Notes under the pieces: model-generated
Databases searched by the model: none
What the model saw: the letters and a program-made list of their open reading frames with translations, nothing else
Told to the model about the DNA's origin: nothing
In this document: piece by piece, positions 57,412 through 64,000 of the stretch
Layout of the letters: every line of letters starts with the position of its first letter
Position numbering within the stretch: position 1 is the stretch's first letter
Source of the DNA: Thiothrix fructosivorans
GTDB lineage: Bacteria > Pseudomonadota > Gammaproteobacteria > Thiotrichales > Thiotrichaceae
Assembly (NCBI RefSeq): GCF_017349355.1
Contig: NZ_JAFMPM010000008.1
Coordinates: 1,054,001-1,118,000 of the forward strand
Direction of reading: 5' to 3'
DNA length: 64,000 nt
Made by a program: the position numbers and the translations under genes

Positions 57412-58350
57412 ATGACCTACCCCTTCAACCTATTAGCACAATCTGACCCAAAAGCCGTGCTGGATGCGTTACAAAACCGCCGAATCCCCAAAGATGGTTT
57501 GAAAACCGACGCACCGCGTTTTGTTCCAGACATTGATTTGCAAGAAGCCATCAACACCGCGCTTGCTGTGGGCGAACCTTTGCTGCTGACTGGCGAACCG
57601 GGAACAGGTAAAACACAAGCAGCATACTACGCCGCATGGAAATTGGGGCTAGGCGATGTGCTGCATTTTCAGGTCAAGTCCGACAGCACCGCGCAAGACC
57701 TGCTCTACCATTTCGACAGTGTGCGCTATTTCCACGATGCCCATTTGCGGGCGGGTGTGACCCTGAGCAAAATGGATTACGTGGAAGAACGCCCCTTGTG
57801 GGAAGCGCTGACCTCCGACAAACCACGGGTGCTCTTGATCGACGAAATCGACAAAGCTCCACGTGATTTCCCCAACGACTTGTTGCATGAACTTGATCAA
57901 ATGAGTTTTACCGTCAAAGAAACCGGGGGAGTGGTAACGGTGCAAGACCATAACCGCCCTTTGGTCTTTATCACCTCCAACAGCGAACGCCGTTTGCCGG
58001 AAGCGTTTTTACGCCGCTGCGTGTTTCACCACATCGACTTCAAGCGTGATTTGTTGAAAACCGTGCTGGCAAGTCATCAGGCTTCGTTTAGCCGCTTCTC
58101 TGACGGTTTTCTGGAACTGGCGGTTAATCGCTTCATGCTGCTGCGTAAAGAACGGCTGCGCAAGATACCCGCCACGGGTGAACTGCTGGTATGGCTGAAA
58201 ACAATGGCATTGGATGCCGGTACGTCCAGCCAACGTCTGGATGAATTGTTCCGGCAACTCGACAATGCTCAGAAAAAGCCGCCTTATCTCGGCACACTGC
58301 TGAAAGACCGCGAAGATCTCAAAGCCATGCAACAGCGTTATCCAACCTGA
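57412..58350 (+). CDS. MoxR-type AAA+ ATPase of conflict system
   Basis: A 312-residue AAA+ ATPase: Walker A GEPGTGKT at residues 61-68, Walker B LLIDEID at 141-147, sensor 1 FITSNSERRLPEAFLRRC with the arginine finger, and a C-terminal lid. The FHHIDF segment after the finger is typical of the MoxR group. MoxR ATPases work with vWA proteins as assembly or disassembly chaperones. Here it lies 2 bases after the CHAT protease and downstream of a vWA-like protein, so it is probably the NTP-driven threshold part of the system. Confidence 0.9.
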   Translation: MTYPFNLLAQSDPKAVLDALQNRRIPKDGLKTDAPRFVPDIDLQEAINTALAVGEPLLLTGEPGTGKTQAAYYAAWKLGLGDVLHFQVKSDSTAQDLLYHFDSVRYFHDAHLRAGVTLSKMDYVEERPLWEALTSDKPRVLLIDEIDKAPRDFPNDLLHELDQMSFTVKETGGVVTVQDHNRPLVFITSNSERRLPEAFLRRCVFHHIDFKRDLLKTVLASHQASFSRFSDGFLELAVNRFMLLRKERLRKIPATGELLVWLKTMALDAGTSSQRLDELFRQLDNAQKKPPYLGTLLKDREDLKAMQQRYPT

Positions 58351-58384
58351 TTGCCGCTTTCTTAATCCAACAAGGAATATGTCC

Positions 58385-58720
58385 ATGAAAGAATTACCTG
58401 TTATCTTTTCTCAAGAAACCCAAGCAGCCTCAGGCAATGCTACCGGTGGCTTCGATAGCTTGGGTGGCGGACGCTTGAGTTCTAGTAACAGCAATGGTGG
58501 TTTGCGTAACTTACCGACCGAAAAGCTGGCAGCTTCCCTGAGTAGTATCAAAGATAGCCTTGATGATATTTTTGCTTCCATCAAGCAAGTGGGTAATTTT
58601 GAATTGAATGAAGTACAACTTACCTTGGAAATTACTGCTGAAGGTGGGTTTGCTTTGGTCGGTCTGGCAAAAGCCGGTGCAACCGGCGGTATTACCCTGA
58701 CATTTGCACCACCCAAATAA
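58385..58720 (+). CDS. Small Pepco/Trypco-like protein of conflict system
   Basis: A 111-residue protein. ATG 58385 is chosen because AAGGA at 58372-58376 has proper spacing to it; ATG 58379 is too close. The N-terminus is Ser/Gly/Asn-rich and flexible (LGGGRLSSSNSNGGLRN); the middle is one amphipathic helix (LSSIKDSLDDIFASIKQVGN); the end is a small beta sheet (LTLEITAEGGFALVGLAKAG, then GGITLTFAPP). This helix-plus-beta layout fits the Pepco/Trypco1 domains that co-occur with CHAT or trypsin-like proteases in conflict systems; the exact family is uncertain. It closes the operon before a hairpin. Confidence 0.6.
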   Translation: MKELPVIFSQETQAASGNATGGFDSLGGGRLSSSNSNGGLRNLPTEKLAASLSSIKDSLDDIFASIKQVGNFELNEVQLTLEITAEGGFALVGLAKAGATGGITLTFAPPK

Positions 58721-58723
58721 AAA

Positions 58724-58746
58724 ACCCTCCGGGGAGGGAGGGTTGA
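58724..58746 (+). terminator. Hairpin after the small protein
   Basis: ACCCTCC (58726-58732) can pair with GGAGGGT (58737-58743) in a GC-rich hairpin directly after the stop. The T-run is weak (TTG), so termination may be partial. Confidence 0.5.
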
Positions 58747-58873
58747 ATGCATTAAGGGCTGTGAATTTTTATTCATGTACTAGTTTTGGGGACTCTTGGG
58801 CTTAGAGTTCAGTATGTATAACGATTAAGCTCCGGTTCGGTTGACACCCTAATGAAATTTTTTGAAAACAGTC

Positions 58874-61800
58874 ATGCAAACACTTAACGCCAAAACCGTT
58901 GCCCTCACTGGCACAAACCTAATCGAAGCCAGTGCCGGAACCGGCAAAACGTGGACGATTTCATGGTTATACCTGCGCCTCGTCGCCGTCTATGACCTGA
59001 AAGTCGACACGATTCTAGTAGTAACGTACACCGAAGCGGCAACCGCCGAATTACGTGATCGTATCCGCAAACGCCTCGCCGATGCCTTGGCGTATTTGGA
59101 AGAGCGCCCGCACGAAGAAACCTACGCTGAATTGCTGATTGAAACCCCGTTACACGACTGCATTCAACGCCTGCAACTTGCCTTGGTGAGCTTTGATGAA
59201 GCCGCCGTTTTCACCATTCATGGCTTCTGCAAACGCGTGCTCTCGGAAAATGCGTTTGAAGCCCGTTTGCCGTTTGAAAGCGAATTGGTGGCAAACGAAG
59301 ACGCTTTGCTGACCGAATTAACCGATAAATTTTGGTATCAGCATTTTCTCAAACCCGACCCGCTGCATTTGATGCTGCTGCAAAAACGTGGTGTAACCCC
59401 GGATAGTTTGCTAGCGGATGTGCGTAACTTTATCGGCAAACCGTATTTGCAAGAAGAGCACGTCACCGTCACATCAGCGGATTTCACGGCGGTTAACACG
59501 GCATTACTGGCACAATTAAGCGTATGCAGCACCATCTGGCAGGCAGACGGTGCAACCATTCGTCAACTGCTGCGCGATGCGTTGGCTGCTAAGGTATTAA
59601 ATGGGGCTAGTTACAAAGCGGATAAACTCAACGACTGGTTTGCGTTGTTGGATGCGCTGTTCGCCAATGGTTTTACGGGAAAAGGCGAAGAAACCACCTT
59701 AGAAAAATTCACGACCAGTTACCTGAAGGTCAAAATCAATAAGGGCAAACAGCCGCCTGCCCATCGCTTTTTTGACAGCAGCGAACAACTCTTGGCATTG
59801 CGCCAGCCCGTTGAAGACATGTTGCCGTTAGCGTTGGAACAAGTGCGCTTAGCCTTATTGCACCACTTGCGGCACGAATTACCCATCCGCAAACAGCAAT
59901 TGGGCTTGCTGACCTTCGACGACTTGCTGCTGCATTTGCGCGAAGCCGTGACGCAACACCCCGCACTGGCGGCACGTTTAGCGACAAAATACCAAGCGGC
60001 GCTGATCGACGAATTCCAAGACACTGACCCGATTCAATACGAAATTTTTGAGCGCATTTACCGCAACAGCCCCGATCAACCCGTATTCTACGTGGGCGAC
60101 CCCAAGCAAGCCATTTACGGTTTTCGTGGCGCGGATATTTACACCTACCTGAAAGCGGCACAAGCCACCTGTTACCACCATACGCTGAAACACAATTTCC
60201 GCTCACACCCCGCGTTGTTGACTGCGCTCAACCACCTGTTCGCCCAGTCTGACCAACCCTTCCGCAGCGACATCAGCTACGAAGCCGTCGCAGCAGGCAA
60301 GCCGCAGTCCGATTTGCTGGTCGCACCACCGCTATCCCCCATCCGTCTATGGGACTGGGATTCCCTCGATGAAGGCAACAATAGCACGACCGTGCAAGCA
60401 GGCATCGCCAGCGCCGTCGCCAACGACATTGCCCGCTTACTCAATGCTGCCCGTCAAGGCGCAGCACGTATCGGCGAGCGCCCCGTGTGCAGCAGTGACA
60501 TCGCCGTCTTAGTCCGCGAAAACCGCCAAGGCGAACTGGTCAAGCAAGCCCTGTTGGAACGTGGCATTGCCAGCGTGCAAAAGTCCCGCGATAGCATTTT
60601 TTGCACCCGCGAAGCCAGCGAATTCCGTGCCGTGCTCCGCGCTATTGCCGAACCGGGCAATGAATCTGCCTTGAAACAAGCGCTCGTCACCGAGTTATTC
60701 GGCTTTACCGCGCAACGTTTGTTTGAATTGGATGAAAATCCCACCTTGCTGGAACGCGAACTCGAAGCCTTTCACCGCTGGCATAAAACCTGGCACACAC
60801 AGGGCTTTATGCCGATGTTCCGCCAGTGGATGCTGCAACGCGGGCATTACGCACACTTGCTGGCCTTGGTGGATGGCGAACGTCGCCTCACCAACTTATT
60901 GCATCTTGCCGAACTCATCCACACGGAAAGTCGCTTGCAAGGGCATGGGATGCACGCGCTAATCCGCTGGCTGCAACAAAAAGCCGAGGCTGCTGAAAAA
61001 GACGAAGCCCACGAATTGCGTCTAGAAAGTGACGAAAATCTGGTGCAAATCACCACCATCCACAAAAGCAAGGGGCTGGAATACGGCATCGTGTATTGCC
61101 CGTATTTGTGGCTAGAGCGTGACCCCAAGGCGAGTACGTGGTTCAGTTGGTATGACGCGGATACGGAGGAAGGCGTATCGCGTTTGCAAGCAGAAGCCTT
61201 TGCCAGTGATGCCGCTCGCCAGCGTTTCCGTGAGGCGGAACAGGCGGAAAACTTGCGCCTCCTGTACGTGGCAGTGACTCGCGCCAAATACCATTGCACT
61301 ATTGCACTGGTGAGCGGGCGTATTCCTGCTCCCTTTAGCTATTATTCGGCACTGGGGTGGCTGTTATTCGGTAAACTGGCGCAGGGGCATGAGATTCTCA
61401 GTAAATTGCGCAAAGACGGAATGCAGCCGGATGTGCGCCAAGCCTTGATGCACGCGCAACTCCAGCAGGTCGTGAAACAATCCGACGGTTGTATTAGCCA
61501 CGAATCCATGCCTGTTGATGATGCGTTGATTAGCTATCAGCCAGAAACAGGTGAGTGGCAATCCAGCATTCGGCGTTATCAGCCGCGTTATACACCCGTA
61601 CCCAAAGTCGGCAGTTTCAGCGGTCTGGCATCCGGCAAGGAAGACGAACGCCCCGACTACGATACCCTCGCGTGGCAAACGCCCGTGGTGCATGAAACGT
61701 TGCGCACTGCGTTTCCGCGTGGTGCAAAAGCGGGTAGTTGCTTACACAAAATGCTGGAAGAGTTGGATTTTACCCAGCCGCTTGCTGAGCAACGCGATAA

Positions 61801-62422
61801 GGTGTTGCTGCCTGCACTAAAACGGCATGGTTTACCAGAACGCTGGCGTGAAGCAGGCGAGCAATTATTGGAAAAGACATTGCATACGTCACTGGGGGCA
61901 ATCGTGCTGTGTCTTGCGGATCTTCCCAAAACACAACGTCTTGACGAGCTGGAATTTTATTTCCCCGTAGAACGTTTGCGCCTAAAGCCTCTGCAAGCCT
62001 TGCTGCACCAGCATTTGCCCGCCGAATGGACGCTGATTCACGCCGCCGTCGACAAGTTAAAATTCAATGATTTAACAGGGTATCTGAAAGGCTACATCGA
62101 CTTGGTATTCGCCGCTGATGGTCAGTATTTCGTGGTGGACTATAAATCGAACGAACTAGGCACGACCCCAGCAGACTACACGCATGAGGCGATGCAGCAA
62201 GCAATGGCGGAACACCATTATTACCTGCAATACCTGATTTACTGCTTGGCATTGCACCGCTATTTGCAGCAACGCCAGCCGCACTATGCTTGGGAGAAGC
62301 ATGTCGGCGGGGCGTTGTATTTGTTCTTGCGTGGCATGACACCGGAACAAGCGGGTTCAGGGGTGTTTTTCCACAAACCCGACTGGCAACTGATTGAGGT
62401 GTTGGATCATTTGATCCAATAA
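58874..62422 (+). CDS. recB: Exodeoxyribonuclease V beta subunit RecB
   Basis: An 1182-residue RecB of full length from ATG 58874; the frame is open from a TTG at 58862. It has the UvrD-type Walker [18 protein letters not shown], the [16 protein letters not shown] block, [14 protein letters not shown] (Walker B), [32 protein letters not shown] and [13 protein letters not shown], then the C-terminal nuclease with [11 protein letters not shown] and [11 protein letters not shown]. recC and recD are not adjacent in the window. RecBCD degrades linear DNA and recombines at chi, and is a main target of phage inhibitors, so its closeness to a conflict system is notable. No clear ribosome site is seen. 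Confidence 0.95.
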   Translation: MQTLNAKTVALTGTNLIEASAGTGKTWTISWLYLRLVAVYDLKVDTILVVTYTEAATAELRDRIRKRLADALAYLEERPHEETYAELLIETPLHDCIQRLQLALVSFDEAAVFTIHGFCKRVLSENAFEARLPFESELVANEDALLTELTDKFWYQHFLKPDPLHLMLLQKRGVTPDSLLADVRNFIGKPYLQEEHVTVTSADFTAVNTALLAQLSVCSTIWQADGATIRQLLRDALAAKVLNGASYKADKLNDWFALLDALFANGFTGKGEETTLEKFTTSYLKVKINKGKQPPAHRFFDSSEQLLALRQPVEDMLPLALEQVRLALLHHLRHELPIRKQQLGLLTFDDLLLHLREAVTQHPALAARLATKYQAALIDEFQDTDPIQYEIFERIYRNSPDQPVFYVGDPKQAIYGFRGADIYTYLKAAQATCYHHTLKHNFRSHPALLTALNHLFAQSDQPFRSDISYEAVAAGKPQSDLLVAPPLSPIRLWDWDSLDEGNNSTTVQAGIASAVANDIARLLNAARQGAARIGERPVCSSDIAVLVRENRQGELVKQALLERGIASVQKSRDSIFCTREASEFRAVLRAIAEPGNESALKQALVTELFGFTAQRLFELDENPTLLERELEAFHRWHKTWHTQGFMPMFRQWMLQRGHYAHLLALVDGERRLTNLLHLAELIHTESRLQGHGMHALIRWLQQKAEAAEKDEAHELRLESDENLVQITTIHKSKGLEYGIVYCPYLWLERDPKASTWFSWYDADTEEGVSRLQAEAFASDAARQRFREAEQAENLRLLYVAVTRAKYHCTIALVSGRIPAPFSYYSALGWLLFGKLAQGHEILSKLRKDGMQPDVRQALMHAQLQQVVKQSDGCISHESMPVDDALISYQPETGEWQSSIRRYQPRYTPVPKVGSFSGLASGKEDERPDYDTLAWQTPVVHETLRTAFPRGAKAGSCLHKMLEELDFTQPLAEQRDKVLLPALKRHGLPERWREAGEQLLEKTLHTSLGAIVLCLADLPKTQRLDELEFYFPVERLRLKPLQALLHQHLPAEWTLIHAAVDKLKFNDLTGYLKGYIDLVFAADGQYFVVDYKSNELGTTPADYTHEAMQQAMAEHHYYLQYLIYCLALHRYLQQRQPHYAWEKHVGGALYLFLRGMTPEQAGSGVFFHKPDWQLIEVLDHLIQ

Positions 62423-63171
62423 ACCACGGCGACCACTATCCCGATGCTCACGACTAGCCAGCGTAGGGTATTCGGGTTAACGTTGCTGGCAAGTTTGCCG
62501 CCTAATACGCCGCCTGCGAGTGCGCCGATCGCCATGACAAAGGCAAGCGACCAGACCACTTTGCCAGAGAATAGGAAAAAGCCTGCCGCCGCGATATTGA
62601 CTCCAAACGCAACCGCTTGTTTGAGCGCATTCAGCCGCGTCAGGGAGTCATCCAGAATCAACGCCAGTGCAGCCAGTACGATAACGCTTAGCCCCGCCCC
62701 GAAGTAACCACCGTACACGGCGGCTAGCAAGATTAACGGGATGACCCAAACGACTGGGATGCCTTGCGCACGGTGTGCCTGTAAGCGGCGGTTGAGCCAT
62801 GCTCGCAACGGCGTCTGGATAGCCAATAACAGTGCTGCCAACAAAATCAGGAATGGCACGAGTGCTTGGAACACTTTTTCCTCAGTATGCAGCAGTAAGA
62901 CCCCACCGATAATCCCACCCGCGAGTGCTGCCGGTAATACCAACCACAAACGTTGCGACTGGCTGCGAATATCCTTGAGCTGTGCCAGTGTTGCGCCGAA
63001 ATAGCCGGGGCAAAGCGCTACCGTGCTGGTGACATTGGCAACGACAGGCGGGATACCCAGTGCTAGTAAGGTTGGGAACGTAATCAGTGTGCCGCCGCCT
63101 GCCAGTGCATTAATTGCACCCGCTGCCATTGCCGCGAGGGCTGCGAGTAAATAAGCCATCCAATCCAGCAT
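62407..63171 (-). CDS. TauE/SafE (TSUP) family anion exporter
   Basis: A 254-residue membrane protein with about eight hydrophobic segments. It opens with [20 protein letters not shown] and has [20 protein letters not shown]; the two Gly-rich loops face each other as in TSUP transporters. The family moves sulfite, sulfoacetate, thiosulfate or similar anions, which fits a sulfur-oxidising host, but the substrate is not visible. It converges on recB and overlaps its last 16 bases. Confidence 0.9.
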   Translation of the reverse strand: MLDWMAYLLAALAAMAAGAINALAGGGTLITFPTLLALGIPPVVANVTSTVALCPGYFGATLAQLKDIRSQSQRLWLVLPAALAGGIIGGVLLLHTEEKVFQALVPFLILLAALLLAIQTPLRAWLNRRLQAHRAQGIPVVWVIPLILLAAVYGGYFGAGLSVIVLAALALILDDSLTRLNALKQAVAFGVNIAAAGFFLFSGKVVWSLAFVMAIGALAGGVLGGKLASNVNPNTLRWLVVSIGIVVAVVYWIK

Positions 63172-63192
63172 GAAGTTTGGTTTCCGAAAAAG

Positions 63193-63894
63193 TTAATGCG
63201 GTAAGTCGTTGGCATAAGCGAGTAGCGCGGTTTCCAAGCGTGCAAACGCTTCGGGTTTTTTGCTAGCGCCCGGAAAATGTTGGTAGACCAGTTTTTTGCT
63301 TGTGCCGTCAATACTGACTTCAAGGCGTTGGTCGTAATGGCGTTGCCCCGCTTTTGCGTCGCCAAAGGTAGCGCGTTTCAGGGTTAAAATGCCACTGTCT
63401 TTGACGACGGCGTATAAGTTATCGAGATCTTCGGTGGTGAGTGCCATGCTGATGGTTTTGAGGTCGCTTTGTTGCCAGCAAGGGCTGCTTTTTACCCATT
63501 GGGCGCAACGTCCGGTGGTGTCCTCGAAGTAGGTGTAGCTGAGAATGCCGTTTGCCAAGGCAATTTCGGTGTAGAAACTTTCGCCCGTGGCTAGAAAGCG
63601 TAGTGCAAGCGTATTATCCGGCGTGGCTTGTTGCGCAAAGTTGGGAATTTTTAGCGTATTGGGTTTGTCCGGCGGCTTGGTGGGCATGGCGTTTTGCTCC
63701 GGCGGGTGCGTCTGCACAACCGTGGAATGATCGGGTTGCAATTTGTCCGCTTCGGGAATGATGACGGGTTCTGCCGCTATCGATTCGGCGGGGGGCATTG
63801 GTGGAGGGGGGGCACGTTGTTCGCAGCCACTCAAAAGCAGCAACGTTAACAGAAGCAGGGAGTAGGCAGCAGTGGCGAGGTTAGGCTGTTTCAT
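63193..63894 (-). CDS. Putative lipoprotein of unknown function
   Basis: A 233-residue protein with a signal peptide and lipobox (LLLLTLLLLSGC), then a Pro-rich linker (residues 25-80). The mature domain (TLALRFLATGESFYTEIALA; EVSIDGTSKKLVYQHFPGAS) is a small alpha/beta unit with a Cys pair (GRCAQWVKSSPCW). No family was recognised. It is 21 bases upstream of the TSUP exporter on the same strand, so the two may be co-transcribed. Confidence 0.65.
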   Translation of the reverse strand: MKQPNLATAAYSLLLLTLLLLSGCEQRAPPPPMPPAESIAAEPVIIPEADKLQPDHSTVVQTHPPEQNAMPTKPPDKPNTLKIPNFAQQATPDNTLALRFLATGESFYTEIALANGILSYTYFEDTTGRCAQWVKSSPCWQQSDLKTISMALTTEDLDNLYAVVKDSGILTLKRATFGDAKAGQRHYDQRLEVSIDGTSKKLVYQHFPGASKKPEAFARLETALLAYANDLPH

Positions 63895-63918
63895 CCCCTG
63901 ATTTTAGTCTATCAGGGG
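63894..63918. terminator. Palindrome CCCCTGAT...ATCAGGGG
   Basis: CCCCTGAT (63894-63901) and ATCAGGGG (63911-63918) form an 8-bp stem with a 9-base loop directly before the lipoprotein start, on the gap to the upstream gene. It has no long T-run; it may end the upstream minus-strand gene weakly. Confidence 0.5.
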
Positions 63919-63930
63919 ATTTGCGGGGGA

Positions 63931-64000
63931 TTAACGATTCGCCATGATCGGGTGCAGGCGTTTAATCATTTCTTTGAAGACTTTTGGGTTCGCTGCAACG
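63931..64000 (-). CDS. C-terminal end of a gene cut by the window edge
   Basis: On the minus strand the frame entering at 63999 reads VAANPKVFKEMIKRLHPIMA then NR and a TAA at 63933-63931. It is coding-like and helical, and lies in the right direction and position for the gene upstream of the lipoprotein. The 22 residues are too few to name a product. Confidence 0.45.
   Translation of the reverse strand, partial: VAANPKVFKEMIKRLHPIMANR

Noticed and set aside
58841-58870. recB promoter with a perfect TTGACA at 58841
   Set aside because: No acceptable -10 lies 16-18 bases downstream (GAAAAC-like), so a promoter cannot be supported there.

Overview
The window reads as a chromosome segment of a filamentous, sulfur-oxidising gammaproteobacterium close to Thiothrix. 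This is inferred from gene content and protein style (a Gly/Asn/Tyr-rich exported protein like sulfur-globule proteins, a cytochrome c', a TauE/SafE exporter, gammaproteobacterial housekeeping genes), not from a marker-gene search. No rRNA, tRNA or CRISPR array was seen.

Layout. 1-4.2 kb is an accessory patch: a radical SAM/SPASM enzyme (cut by the window edge) preceded by a precursor-like protein with three VQPVYG repeats, then decayed gene and transposase remnants, then two DUF1566 exported proteins. 4.3-18 kb holds a serine-glyoxylate-type aminotransferase and a large Ter (tellurium/stress) locus. Its minus-strand arm encodes a TerD-protease fusion, PRTase-TRSP, HAD, StiP/PELOTA and C-C lyase proteins; its plus-strand arm encodes ATP-grasp, TerD, TerA, TerD, TerD, TerC-like and TerB proteins. 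A complete IS66-type element sits in the last terD. 18-22 kb carries nhaR and a RelE-like/UvrD/ankyrin helicase. 22-36.5 kb is core genome: an SGNH protein, murJ, a YdgA-like protein, cnoX, the grpE-dnaK-dnaJ heat-shock cluster with sigma-32-type promoters, dapB, cytochromes, rpsO and pnp.

36.5-45.5 kb is a TCA-cycle supercluster (odhB-lpd-sucC-sucD-gltA-acnB) behind a promoter region with four GTCGAC operator-like sites. 45.5-52.3 kb holds exported proteins, a phosphoglycerate-mutase-like protein, xseA, the sulfur-globule-like gene and purine-salvage genes. 52.3-58.7 kb is the most interesting region: a vWA/CoxE-like membrane protein, a formylglycine-enzyme-like (FGE) domain in another frame, a CHAT caspase-like protease, a MoxR AAA+ ATPase and a small Pepco/Trypco-like protein. 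This composition matches the MoxR-vWA-protease conflict systems known mainly from multicellular bacteria. The vWA-like and FGE frames meet at four TTGGGGG heptamers; one more unit would fuse them exactly, which suggests a phase-variable switch. recB, a TauE/SafE exporter, a lipoprotein and a partial gene close the window.

How the parts work together: the Ter arms look like one stress system with a metabolite-building module and a metal-binding/membrane module. The heat-shock genes are independently promoted. The TCA genes probably form one regulated transcript. The conflict system is tightly packed behind the purine-salvage genes and next to recB.
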